From NCBI GenBank assembly GCA_963691705.1, contig OY829538.1:28664836-28728835 (forward strand): a stretch of 64,000 nt of DNA, written 5' to 3'. The translations under genes were made by a program, and so were the position numbers. Under the pieces are notes generated by a model, which was given only the letters and a program-made list of their open reading frames with translations, was not told where the DNA came from and made no database searches. Positions 1-11,297 of the stretch are shown one piece after another; the stretch's first letter is position 1, and each line of letters starts with the position of its first letter. The DNA is from Viola odorata. Lineage: Eukaryota; Streptophyta; Magnoliopsida; Malpighiales; Violaceae.

Positions 1-373
1 GCTGTTATTTGATAAATTGAGTTAATCTCTTCAATCTCCGCCCCTTGTTCAAGTTGGTTGAACCTTGTTCTTCTTGAGTCCGCAATACTTGAGTCGTATA
101 CAAGTAAATCTTGGAATTGCATCCTACTTGTTGTTTATCTTCTTGTTCGGACTTTGGTTGGCTGGAGCTTAGCGTTCAGCAGGTCTTAGTTGTGCAAGTT
201 TATCATTCACAAGGACCCTCTCTTGTTCGGATTTTGGTTGGCTGGAGCTTAGCGTTCAGCAGGTCTTAATTGTGCAAGTGAGTTCTATCTATTCTATCTA
301 TTCCGCAGGAAATCCATCTTTGAACAAAGATCAAATTTGGTGCTACGCATCCTAAGGAACCAGGATCGTATCA
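1..373 (+). repeat. LTR copy 0, 3' part only (cut by window edge)
   Basis: This is the last 373 bp of the array LTR, ending in GGATCGTATCA at 373. By comparison with the complete copy at 3274-4385, the first 739 bp lie outside the window. It contains the two 59-bp direct repeats of the R-U5 part (141-199 and 221-279, two mismatches). Confidence 0.95.
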
Positions 374-374
374 G

Positions 375-393
375 TTGGTAGCGGGGCTTAAGG
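375..393 (+). other. Primer binding site of the array element
   Basis: The sequence TTGGTAGCGGGGCTTAAGG starts one base after the LTR end, where the minus-strand primer site is expected. It resembles the plant initiator-Met tRNA type (TGGTATCAGAGC) but differs inside, so the tRNA is not certain. The same site recurs in every unit. TGGTAGCGGAGCTT occurs in internal region 12 and in the separate element at 49-51 kb. Confidence 0.7.
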
Positions 394-406
394 CGTTCAA
401 AGATTG

Positions 407-1278
407 GTAAGTATCTTAATTGTTTTCAAGTTTTCATCGTTGAAATCGGTATTTCTTTCTACTCCATTCAAAACCGATTTCTTTGCCGTGCTTGGTTAGT
501 TACTTGAATACAATTGGTTGTGTTTCGGTCCAGTTTGTTGTGTTGAAATTCGCTAAATTACTTGCGTTTTCTACCCACAAGAAGGTCACAAAATACAAGA
601 GAAAATTCTGTTCAGTATCAGTAACTTCAGTTGTCGAATTTGTATTCATATATATAGCAACTGAAGTCCGACTTTAGTAATTGTGGTTTCCTTGGAAAGC
701 TGAATCTGTTGGGCTTCCGAATCAAAAAGAATCGGTCGATTCGGAGTTCAGAGTAAAAAGTTCTGATCAAAACACTGAATTGTGTTTTGCTGTCAAAAAA
801 AAAAAAAAACAACAACAGGGAAATTTCCCAAAGAAAAGAAAGGGATCCGATCCTGCAAATACGAAAATATATAGAAGTATTTGCTCCATAAAAACCAGAT
901 TTATCAAGGAATTAAATTGCACTGCGATTGGGTATTACAATCATAACTGAAATTGAACTTGTTTGAGTCCTTTCGAGTCAATTTTGAGCTTTCTTTGATT
1001 CCTTGAAATTGCCTTCTACTCTACTTGCTATTTGTTTGATTGATTGTTCTTACAATTACTCAAATATCAAGTGTCACCTTTCTTTTCAGTGCTAGTTTTC
1101 TTTGAGAGTCTTCTTGGAAGCTTTTCTTTGGATTCTTGAGTCTCACTAACACTTGAACATTGCAGGGAATTTTGAGAGATTTTGTGAGATTATTAGAGTG
1201 ATTAAACACGAGAGTAAACACGTGAGGGAGTGCTAGGTTAGTGCAATTTTACATTTTCTCTGGTGTTGTGAATTTCAG
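407..1278 (+). other. Putative leader intron (unit 1; repeated in units 2-11)
   Basis: A donor-like GTAAGTAT begins at 407. One acceptor, TTTCAG, ends at 1278, twelve bases before the gag ATG. An alternative acceptor, TTGCAG, ends at 1165 with a branch-site-like CTAAC about 16-20 bases upstream. Removal would bring the gag ATG close to the primer site and take out the small upstream open frames and the A-run. This is inferred from signal quality only. Confidence 0.5.
729..742 (+). other. Short inverted repeat in leader
   Basis: GAATC-GGTC-GATTC can fold as a 5-bp stem. A matching structure with a changed but still complementary inner pair occurs twice in the leader of internal region 12 (44872-44885 and 45054-45067). 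Its place in the leader would suit a packaging or dimerisation signal, but nothing here proves that. Confidence 0.4.
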
Positions 1279-1290
1279 GAAAAGTAAAAG

Positions 1291-2961
1291 ATGTCTCAAG
1301 AGGGAGTACAACAACCCGATCTATCGGCTATACTAGCCATAATGACGGGACAGCTCCGAACATTGAATGAACGGCAATTAACTGCAAATGAGCGGCAGCT
1401 AACTACCGATGCAAGGCTAGCTAAGGTGGAAGCGTTAGGTACCATTAATCCAGTTCCTATAGCCGCGAATAACCAACGTGATGGCCGTTTGTCTGATCTG
1501 TCCGAAGAAGATGACAACGCCCGTCGACCACGTGATGAGAATCGTCGGCCTAATCTTGCTTTGGTCCCTCCGAGGCGACTTGCCAGATGTGGTCCACAAT
1601 TACCATATTCTGATTAGGAAGGAGAACCTGATGGGGGAGAAGGCTGGATAAATACAAGGGATGGACAGAGGAGGGAGAGATGAGACCGTCGTGATGGTAG
1701 GAGAGAACGGGAGGATGACCGTTTGGATGCTAATCTAAACAGCATCAAAATGATAATACCTCCGTTTAAGGGTACTGACGACCCTGATGCATACTTAACT
1801 TGGGAAAGGAAAGTAGATGCTATCTTCTTATGTCACAATTATTCGGAAGGTAAAAAGGTTCAGATCGCCGCAGTCGAATTCTGTGGGTATGCTAGTCATT
1901 GGTGGGAGCAGTTCAATCGGAAAAGGGCAGCTGTCTTAGCTGGTCCGATTGCTAATTGGGAAGAGATGAAGCAGGCGATGAGACAACGGTTTGTCCCTGC
2001 CCACTTTCACCGTGAGCTTCATCAACGGCTTCAGACCTTGAAGCAAGGCAGCAAGGGAGTTGGAGCATACTTTAATGAGATGGAAATTGCTTTGGCTCAA
2101 GCGAAGATTACTGAAGAAACTGAGGTAACGATGGCTCGGTTTCTTACTGGTTTGAATGCAGACGTTGCCGATGCATTGGAGCTGACTCAATATAACACTA
2201 TTGAGGAGATGCTTCATATGGCTCAAAAGATTGAAAAACATAGGAAAGCTAGGAGTTCCTATAAGACTACTGGGTTGACACCTTGGAAGAAGACGTCTTG
2301 GAATAAGGATGACAAAACGGCCCCTGCCGTTTTGAAGGGATCTGCCAGTGCTGTTGTTCCTTCTAAAACGGCAACTACCAAACCTTATACTCCACCAGTG
2401 GATCGGCCAGCTACTAAGGAGATTGTTTGTTTTAAGTGTAACGGCCGAGGGCATAAGAAATCGGAATGCCCTAATAAAAGAGTCTTTATCATCAGGCCGA
2501 ATGGAGAGGAGGAATCGGATGATGAGCGGGAAGAATCGGAATCGGGAAATGCCGATGCCGATTCAGATGTTGACCGACAGGAAGGAGAGCAGGTGAACTT
2601 GCTTGTTGTGCGTCGGAACCTCAACGTACATACCACAGAAGACGTTTGTGATGAGGAGCAACGGACCAATCTGTTTCATACCCGAGGCGTGATAGACAAG
2701 AAAGGTTGTTCCATTATCATTGATAACGGCAGTTGCACCAACTGTGCGAGTTGGTTGATGGTTGATAAACTGAATTTACCAACGGTAAAGCATTCGAATC
2801 CATATCTTCTACATTGGATTACGGATGACAACGGTATTAAGGTAACCAAACAGATACTTGCAAAGTTCAGAATCGGCAAGTACTATGATGAAGTTCTCTG
2901 TGATGTTGTGCCGATGCAAGCGAGCCATATTATCCTTGGGCGACCGTGGCAGTTTGACTGA
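1291..2961 (+). pseudogene. gag: gag-protease gene, unit 1, three in-frame stops
   Basis: Would encode the structural Gag protein and the aspartic protease of a Ty3/gypsy element. One frame of 556 codons starts at the ATG at 1291, just after the acceptor-like sequence. It is interrupted by TAG at codon 109 (1615-1617) and TGA at codon 131 (1681-1683), and ends with TGA at 2959-2961. Codons 145-556 are open: a Retrotrans_gag-type domain at about codons 160-310 (with the WWEQF motif), a zinc knuckle C-x2-C-x4-H-x4-C at codons 380-393, an acidic linker, and a retropepsin-like domain with IIIDNGS (active-site Asp at codon 478) and the closing motif ILGRPW. DNG replaces the usual D-S/T-G. Reverse transcriptase should follow but is missing. 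Unit-specific changes are Lys to Ile in MIIPP, Arg to Cys before the first stop, and Met to Ile in HWITDD. Confidence 0.9.
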
Positions 2962-3273
2962 GCGGCAAATCATGAGGGAAGGAGGAAAAGAAAAGGGCAT
3001 AAAAGAACCCAAAGTCTTAAAGAAGACTAATCAAAACAGCCCCCATGAAAAGAGTGAGCATGGGTTAACTAATTCTTCTTCTTCTTGTGTTTTCTCTTTA
3101 GGGCAGCAAAAGCAAGATGTTTTGAAGGAGAAAGAGTTTTCTAAGTTGCAACAATTGGAGTTGGATGCCTTGGGTAATCCCTTTCCTTCATGTGTTTCCT
3201 TTGTTGATTCTAATAGAATTGTTGTCTTAAAAGAATCAGATTCGAGGGCAAATCTTTTCGAAGGGGAAGGGAA
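2962..3273 (+). pseudogene. Polyprotein tail and polypurine tract region, unit 1
   Basis: A short open stretch lies one frame off from gag. It begins near the shared GAAAAGGGCATAAAAG and ends with the motif DSRANLFEGEGNDTILAP, which resembles the C-terminal end of plant Ty3/gypsy polyproteins. All of reverse transcriptase, RNase H and integrase is missing between the protease and this tail. The frame is open from 2858, inside gag, and runs on across the polypurine tract into the LTR as far as 3871. The same tail follows gag in units 2-11, and in internal region 12 it is in frame with gag. Confidence 0.7.
3239..3273 (+). other. Hairpin plus polypurine tract before LTR 1
   Basis: GATTCGAGGGCAAATC (3239-3254) is followed by the purine tract AAGGGGAAGGGAA ending at 3273, directly before the LTR. 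Units 2-11 carry GATTCG-AGGG-CGAATC, a perfect 6-bp stem; unit 1 has one broken pair. The tract would prime plus-strand DNA synthesis. The copy in unit 2 is at 7251-7285, and later units follow the array step. Confidence 0.8.
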
Positions 3274-4385
3274 TGATACGATCCTAGCCCCATGGCTAAC
3301 CCTAGTGAGGTTAATGCAACCCCTAGACATGGAGACCAGGCAGGAGAGGCTGTTTGATCAAGCTGTCAGGCATAGGATGACATGGAAGGTGGCTTGGAGG
3401 CACCTGGCACAAGGTTTGACATCCATCCTAGTCAACCCTTGGAAGACCGGCTTCAATAAAAGATCCAGTACATATACAAGCCCTATTGGAGTCTTATTAA
3501 GGCTGTGTCCAAGTTTCAGAGCATTCAGACAAGTAGACATCAAGGAGATTCGAGATGACAATCTCGCACACAGCAGTTCTAGGTGCAGACACAACAGGCA
3601 ACTTCTTCGGAACGTAACCAGAGCTTTACATGTCGGAATCGTGAGATCGACCTCTCGTTGGAAACTTCAGGATGTTAGCTTTCATTTGAGACAAGATTCA
3701 GATCATTTGGAGAAGTGGTTTGAAATTTATGGACGTAAACATTATGGCGTGCAGTCTGTACGCGAGACAACATACAACTTGAAGTTTCGGCCCAAACCTT
3801 GGCCCGATGATGGAGAACTCGACATGGGCTGCTGGAATGTATTTAAATATATTTATATTTACTATAATTAGTTAATTAGTTAATTAGTTAATTGGTTAAT
3901 TAGTTAATTGATTAATTAGTTAAGTGTTTTACTTTATTTAATATTCCTATTTTGGAATTAGGGTTTGTTTGTAACCTTATATAAGGAGCCGCTTGGCCTC
4001 CTTAGAAACTTGGCTGTTATTTGATAAATTGAGTTAATCTCTTCAATCTCCGCCCCTTGTTCAAGTTGGTTGAACCTTGTTCTTCTTGAGTCCGCAATAC
4101 TTGAGTCGTATACAAGTAAATCTTGGAATTGCATCCTACTTGTTGTTTATCTTCTTGTTCGGACTTTGGTTGGCTGGAGCTTAGCGTTCAGCAGGTCTTA
4201 GTTGTGCAAGTTTATCATTCACAAGGACCCTCTCTTGTTCGGATTTTGGTTGGCTGGAGCTTAGCGTTCAGCAGGTCTTAATTGTGCAAGTGAGTTCTAT
4301 CTATTCTATCTATTCCGCAGGAAATCCATCTTTGAACAAAGATCAAATTTGGTGCTACGCATCCTAAGGAACCAGGATCGTATCA
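3274..4385 (+). repeat. LTR copy 1 (complete, reference copy)
   Basis: 1,112 bp, from TGATACGATCC to GGATCGTATCA (11-bp inverted ends, TG...CA). In order it holds: an open frame in the U3 part to 3871; a motif TTCGGCCCAAACCTTGGCC at about 3786-3804; an 8-bp TTAATTAG microsatellite (about 3871-3924); a TATA box in a 12-bp palindrome (3975-3986); and two 59-bp direct repeats 80 bp apart in R-U5 (4153-4211 and 4233-4291). Copies 1-3 encode HLEKW in the open frame; later copies encode HLDKW or HLNKW. Confidence 0.96.
3975..3986 (+). promoter_or_regulatory. TATA box in LTR 1 (palindrome)
   Basis: CCTTATATAAGG is its own reverse complement and contains TATATAAG, a good plant TATA box. Transcription would start about 30 bp downstream, near 4010, fixing the U3/R border. 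The same box lies in every LTR of the array (next at 7987-7998), so a complete set would give twelve potential promoters in a row. Confidence 0.7.
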
Positions 4386-5302
4386 GTTGGTAGCGGGGCT
4401 TAAGGCGTTCAAAGATTGGTAAGTATCTTAATTGTTTTCAAGTTTTCATCGTTGAAATCGGTATTTCTTTCTACTCCATTCAAAACCGATTTCTTTGCCG
4501 TGCTTGGTTAGTTACTTGAATACAATTGGTTGTGTTTCGGTCCAGTTTGTTGTGTTGAAATTCGCTAAATTACTTGCGTTTTCTACCCACAAGAAGGTCA
4601 CAAAATACAAGAGAAAATTCTGTTCAGTATCAGTAACTTCAGTTGTCGAATTTGTATTCATATATATAGCAACTGAAGTCCGACTTTAGTAATTGTGGTT
4701 TCCTTGGAAAGCTGAATCTGTTGGGCTTCCGAATCAAAAAGAATCGGTCGATTCGGAGTTCAGAGTAAAAAGTTCTGATCAAAACACTGAATTGTGTTTT
4801 GCTGTCAAAAAAAAAAAAAAACAACAACAGGGAAATTTCCCAAAGAAAAGAAAGGGATCCGATCCTGCAAATACGAAAATATATAGAAGTATTTGCTCCA
4901 TAAAAACCAGATTTATCAAGGAATTAAATTGCACTGCGATTGGGTATTACAATCATAACTGAAATTGAACTTGTTTGAGTCCTTTCGAGTCAATTTTGAG
5001 CTTTCTTTGATTCCTTGAAATTGCCTTCTACTCTACTTGCTATTTGTTTGATTGATTGTTCTTACAATTACTCAAATATCAAGTGTCACCTTTCTTTTCA
5101 GTGCTAGTTTTCTTTGAGAGTCTTCTTGGAAGCTTTTCTTTGGATTCTTGAGTCTCACTAACACTTGAACATTGCAGGGAATTTTGAGAGATTTTGTGAG
5201 ATTATTAGAGTGATTAAACACGAGAGTAAACACGTGAGGGAGTGCTAGGTTAGTGCAATTTTACATTTTCTCTGGTGTTGTGAATTTCAGGAAAAGTAAA
5301 AG
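4386..5302 (+). other. 5' leader of internal region 2
   Basis: Primer site at 4387-4405, donor-like GT at 4419, acceptor-like AG at 5290. No difference from unit 1 noticed. Confidence 0.8.
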
Positions 5303-6973
5303 ATGTCTCAAGAGGGAGTACAACAACCCGATCTATCGGCTATACTAGCCATCATGACGGGACAGCTCCGAACATTGAATGAACGGCAATTAACTGCAAA
5401 TGAGCGGCAGCTAACTACCGATGCAAGGCTAGCTAAGGTGGAAGCGTTAGGTACCATTAATCCAGTTCCTATAGCCGCGAATAACCAACGTGATGGCCGT
5501 TTGTCTGATCTGTCCGAAGAAGATGACAACGCCCGTCGACCACGTGATGAGAATCGTCGGCCTAATCTTGCTTTGGTCCCTCCGAGGCGACTTGCCAGAC
5601 GTGGTCCACAATTACCATATTCTGATTAGGAAGGAGAACCTGATGGGGGAGAAGGCTGGATAAATACAAGGGATGGACAGAGGAGGGAGAGATGAGACCG
5701 TCGTGATGGTAGGAGAGAACGGGAGGATGACCGTTTGGATGCTAATCTAAACAGCATCAAAATGAAAATACCTCCGTTTAAGGGTACTGACGACCCTGAT
5801 GCATACTTAACTTGGGAAAGGAAAGTAGATGCTATCTTCTTATGTCACAATTATTCGGAAGGTAAAAAGGTTCAGATCGCCGCAGTCGAATTCTGTGGGT
5901 ATGCTAGTCATTGGTGGGAGCAGTTCAATCGGAAAAGGGCAGCTGTCTTAGCTGGTCCGATTGCTAATTGGGAAGAGATGAAGCAGGCGATGAGACAACG
6001 GTTTGTCCCTGCCCACTTTCACCGTGAGCTTCATCAACGGCTTCAGACCTTGAAGCAAGGCAGCAAGGGAGTTGGAGCATACTTTAATGAGATGGAAATT
6101 GCTTTGGCTCAAGCGAAGATTACTGAAGAAACTGAGGTAACGATGGCTCGGTTTCTTACTGGTTTGAATGCAGACGTTGCCGATGCATTGGAGCTGACTC
6201 AATATAACACTATTGAGGAGATGCTTCATATGGCTCAAAAGATTGAAAAACATAGGAAAGCTAGGAGTTCCTATAAGACTACTGGGTTGACACCTTGGAA
6301 GAAGACGTCTTGGAATAAGGATGACAAAACGGCCCCTGCCGTTTTGAAGGGATCTGCCAGTGCTGTTGTTCCTTCTAAAACGGCAACTACCAAACCTTAT
6401 ACTCCACCAGTGGATCGGCCAGCTACTAAGGAGATTGTTTGTTTTAAGTGTAACGGCCGAGGGCATAAGAAATCGGAATGCCCTAATAAAAGAGTCTTTA
6501 TCATCAGGCCGAATGGAGAGGAGGAATCGGATGATGAGCGGGAAGAATCGGAATCGGGAAATGCCGATGCCGATTCAGATGTTGACCGACAGGAAGGAGA
6601 GCAGGTGAACTTGCTTGTTGTGCGTCGGAACCTCAACGTACATACCACAGAAGACGTTTGTGATGAGGAGCAACGGACCAATCTGTTTCATACCCGAGGC
6701 GTGATAGACAAGAAAGGTTGTTCCATTATCATTGATAACGGCAGTTGCACCAACTGTGCGAGTTGGTTGATGGTTGATAAACTGAATTTACCAACGGTAA
6801 AGCATTCGAATCCATATCTTCTACATTGGATGACGGATGACAACGGTATTAAGGTAACCAAACAGATACTTGCAAAGTTCAGAATCGGCAAGTACTATGA
6901 TGAAGTTCTCTGTGATGTTGTGCCGATGCAAGCGAGCCATATTATCCTTGGGCGACCGTGGCAGTTTGACTGA
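5303..6973 (+). pseudogene. gag: gag-protease gene, unit 2
   Basis: Same stops as unit 1 (TAG 5627-5629, TGA 5693-5695, TGA 6971-6973). It carries the array-consensus residues MKIPP, LARR and HWMTDD. The tail and polypurine tract follow at 6974-7285. Confidence 0.9.
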
Positions 6974-7285
6974 GCGGCAAATCATGAGGGAAGGAGGAAA
7001 AGAAAAGGGCATAAAAGAACCCAAAGTCTTAAAGAAGACTAATCAAAACAGCCCCCATGAAAAGAGTGAGCATGGGTTAACTAATTCTTCTTCTTCTTGT
7101 GTTTTCTCTTTAGGGCAGCAAAAGCAAGATGTTTTGAAGGAGAAAGAGTTTTCTAAGTTGCAACAATTGGAGTTGGATGCCTTGGGTAATCCCTTTCCTT
7201 CATGTGTTTCCTTTGTTGATTCTAATAGAATTGTTGTCTTAAAAGAATCAGATTCGAGGGCGAATCTTTTCGAAGGGGAAGGGAA

Positions 7286-8397
7286 TGATACGATCCTAGC
7301 CCCATGGCTAACCCTAGTGAGGTTAATGCAACCCCTAGACATGGAGACCAGGCAGGAGAGGCTGTTTGATCAAGCTGTCAGGCATAGGATGACATGGAAG
7401 GTGGCTTGGAGGCACCTGGCACAAGGTTTGACATCCATCCTAGTCAACCCTTGGAAGACCGGCTTCAATAAAAGATCCAGTACATATACAAGCCCTATTG
7501 GAGTCTTATTAAGGCTGTGTCCAAGTTTCAGAGCATTCAGACAAGTAGACATCAAGGAGATTCGAGATGACAATCTCGCACACAGCAGTTCTAGGTGCAG
7601 ACACAACAGGCAACTTCTTCGGAACGTAACCAGAGCTTTACATGTCGGAATCGTGAGATCGACCTCTCGTTGGAAACTTCAGGATGTTAGCTTTCATTTG
7701 AGACAAGATTCAGATCATTTGGAGAAGTGGTTTGAAATTTATGGACGTAAACATTATGGCGTGCAGTCTGTACGCGAGACAACATACAACTTGAAGTTTC
7801 GGCCCAAACCTTGGCCCGATGATGGAGAACTCGACATGGGCTGCTGGAATGTATTTAAATATATTTATATTTACTATAATTAGTTAATTAGTTAATTAGT
7901 TAATTGGTTAATTAGTTAATTGATTAATTAGTTAAGTGTTTTACTTTATTTAATATTCCTATTTTGGAATTAGGGTTTGTTTGTAACCTTATATAAGGAG
8001 CCGCTTGGCCTCCTTAGAAACTTGGCTGTTATTTGATAAATTGAGTTAATCTCTTCAATCTCCGCCCCTTGTTCAAGTTGGTTGAACCTTGTTCTTCTTG
8101 AGTCCGCAATACTTGAGTCGTATACAAGTAAATCTTGGAATTGCATCCTACTTGTTGTTTATCTTCTTGTTCGGACTTTGGTTGGCTGGAGCTTAGCGTT
8201 CAGCAGGTCTTAGTTGTGCAAGTTTATCATTCACAAGGACCCTCTCTTGTTCGGATTTTGGTTGGCTGGAGCTTAGCGTTCAGCAGGTCTTAATTGTGCA
8301 AGTGAGTTCTATCTATTCTATCTATTCCGCAGGAAATCCATCTTTGAACAAAGATCAAATTTGGTGCTACGCATCCTAAGGAACCAGGATCGTATCA
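7286..8397 (+). repeat. LTR copy 2
   Basis: Complete 1,112-bp copy with both 11-bp inverted ends; open U3 frame intact; HLEKW variant. Confidence 0.96.
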
Positions 8398-9314
8398 GTT
8401 GGTAGCGGGGCTTAAGGCGTTCAAAGATTGGTAAGTATCTTAATTGTTTTCAAGTTTTCATCGTTGAAATCGGTATTTCTTTCTACTCCATTCAAAACCG
8501 ATTTCTTTGCCGTGCTTGGTTAGTTACTTGAATACAATTGGTTGTGTTTCGGTCCAGTTTGTTGTGTTGAAATTCGCTAAATTACTTGCGTTTTCTACCC
8601 ACAAGAAGGTCACAAAATACAAGAGAAAATTCTGTTCAGTATCAGTAACTTCAGTTGTCGAATTTGTATTCATATATATAGCAACTGAAGTCCGACTTTA
8701 GTAATTGTGGTTTCCTTGGAAAGCTGAATCTGTTGGGCTTCCGAATCAAAAAGAATCGGTCGATTCGGAGTTCAGAGTAAAAAGTTCTGATCAAAACACT
8801 GAATTGTGTTTTGCTGTCAAAAAAAAAAAAAAACAACAACAGGGAAATTTCCCAAAGAAAAGAAAGGGATCCGATCCTGCAAATACGAAAATATATAGAA
8901 GTATTTGCTCCATAAAAACCAGATTTATCAAGGAATTAAATTGCACTGCGATTGGGTATTACAATCATAACTGAAATTGAACTTGTTTGAGTCCTTTCGA
9001 GTCAATTTTGAGCTTTCTTTGATTCCTTGAAATTGCCTTCTACTCTACTTGCTATTTGTTTGATTGATTGTTCTTACAATTACTCAAATATCAAGTGTCA
9101 CCTTTCTTTTCAGTGCTAGTTTTCTTTGAGAGTCTTCTTGGAAGCTTTTCTTTGGATTCTTGAGTCTCACTAACACTTGAACATTGCAGGGAATTTTGAG
9201 AGATTTTGTGAGATTATTAGAGTGATTAAACACGAGAGTAAACACGTGAGGGAGTGCTAGGTTAGTGCAATTTTACATTTTCTCTGGTGTTGTGAATTTC
9301 AGGAAAAGTAAAAG
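8398..9314 (+). other. 5' leader of internal region 3
   Basis: Same layout as unit 2 (donor-like GT at 8431, acceptor-like AG ending at 9302). Confidence 0.8.
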
Positions 9315-10985
9315 ATGTCTCAAGAGGGAGTACAACAACCCGATCTATCGGCTATACTAGCCATCATGACGGGACAGCTCCGAACATTGAATGAACGGCA
9401 ATTAACTGCAAATGAGCGGCAGCTAACTACCGATGCAAGGCTAGCTAAGGTGGAAGCGTTAGGTACCATTAATCCAGTTCCTATAGCCGCGAATAACCAA
9501 CGTGATGGCCGTTTGTCTGATCTGTCCGAAGAAGATGACAACGCCCGTCGACCACGTGATGAGAATCGTCGGCCTAATCTTGCTTTGGTCCCTCCGAGGC
9601 GACTTGCCAGACGTGGTCCACAATTACCATATTCTGATTAGGAAGGAGAACCTGATGGGGGAGAAGGCTGGATAAATACAAGGGATGGACAGAGGAGGGA
9701 GAGATGAGACCGTCGTGATGGTAGGAGAGAACGGGAGGATGACCGTTTGGATGCTAATCTAAACAGCATCAAAATGAAAATACCTCCGTTTAAGGGTACT
9801 GACGACCCTGATGCATACTTAACTTGGGAAAGGAAAGTAGATGCTATCTTCTTATGTCACAATTATTCGGAAGGTAAAAAGGTTCAGATCGCCGCAGTCG
9901 AATTCTGTGGGTATGCTAGTCATTGGTGGGAGCAGTTCAATCGGAAAAGGGCAGCTGTCTTAGCTGGTCCGATTGCTAATTGGGAAGAGATGAAGCAGGC
10001 GATGAGACAACGGTTTGTCCCTGCCCACTTTCACCGTGAGCTTCATCAACGGCTTCAGACCTTGAAGCAAGGCAGCAAGGGAGTTGGAGCATACTTTAAT
10101 GAGATGGAAATTGCTTTGGCTCAAGCGAAGATTACTGAAGAAACTGAGGTAACGATGGCTCGGTTTCTTACTGGTTTGAATGCAGACGTTGCCGATGCAT
10201 TGGAGCTGACTCAATATAACACTATTGAGGAGATGCTTCATATGGCTCAAAAGATTGAAAAACATAGGAAAGCTAGGAGTTCCTATAAGACTACTGGGTT
10301 GACACCTTGGAAGAAGACGTCTTGGAATAAGGATGACAAAACGGCCCCTGCCGTTTTGAAGGGATCTGCCAGTGCTGTTGTTCCTTCTAAAACGGCAACT
10401 ACCAAACCTTATACTCCACCAGTGGATCGGCCAGCTACTAAGGAGATTGTTTGTTTTAAGTGTAACGGCCGAGGGCATAAGAAATCGGAATGCCCTAATA
10501 AAAGAGTCTTTATCATCAGGCCGAATGGAGAGGAGGAATCGGATGATGAGCGGGAAGAATCGGAATCGGGAAATGCCGATGCCGATTCAGATGTTGACCG
10601 ACAGGAAGGAGAGCAGGTGAACTTGCTTGTTGTGCGTCGGAACCTCAACGTACATACCACAGAAGACGTTTGTGATGAGGAGCAACGGACCAATCTGTTT
10701 CATACCCGAGGCGTGATAGACAAGAAAGGTTGTTCCATTATCATTGATAACGGCAGTTGCACCAACTGTGCGAGTTGGTTGATGGTTGATAAACTGAATT
10801 TACCAACGGTAAAGCATTCGAATCCATATCTTCTACATTGGATGACGGATGACAACGGTATTAAGGTAACCAAACAGATACTTGCAAAGTTCAGAATCGG
10901 CAAGTACTATGATGAAGTTCTCTGTGATGTTGTGCCGATGCAAGCGAGCCATATTATCCTTGGGCGACCGTGGCAGTTTGACTGA
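9315..10985 (+). pseudogene. gag: gag-protease gene, unit 3
   Basis: Protein-level copy of unit 2 with the same three stops (9639-9641, 9705-9707, 10983-10985). Tail and polypurine tract at 10986-11297. Confidence 0.9.
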
Positions 10986-11297
10986 GCGGCAAATCATGAG
11001 GGAAGGAGGAAAAGAAAAGGGCATAAAAGAACCCAAAGTCTTAAAGAAGACTAATCAAAACAGCCCCCATGAAAAGAGTGAGCATGGGTTAACTAATTCT
11101 TCTTCTTCTTGTGTTTTCTCTTTAGGGCAGCAAAAGCAAGATGTTTTGAAGGAGAAAGAGTTTTCTAAGTTGCAACAATTGGAGTTGGATGCCTTGGGTA
11201 ATCCCTTTCCTTCATGTGTTTCCTTTGTTGATTCTAATAGAATTGTTGTCTTAAAAGAATCAGATTCGAGGGCGAATCTTTTCGAAGGGGAAGGGAA

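Larger units (their letters stand above)
374..1290 (+). other. 5' leader of internal region 1
   Basis: Untranslated leader between the LTR and the gag start codon. It begins with the primer binding site, followed within 35 bp by a strong splice-donor-like sequence, and ends with two splice-acceptor-like sequences just before the gag ATG. A 15-base A-run (795-809) and a short inverted repeat (729-742) lie inside. Two small open frames (483-677 and 681-950) show no recognisable protein and fall inside the putative intron, so I do not call them genes. Confidence 0.8.

Noticed and set aside
795..809. A-run as the tail of a processed retrogene or LINE
   Set aside because: It is inside the LTR element leader, repeats with it, and has no target duplication or retrogene next to it.
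681..950. 89-codon open frame in each array leader
   Set aside because: It includes the A-run (Lys/Gln run), breaks when the run is one base longer (units 8 and 11), and lies in the putative intron.
1936..2454. A 172-codon open frame on the - strand, repeated in every array unit
   Set aside because: It lies fully opposite the gag gene, has no recognisable domain and repeats only because the unit repeats.
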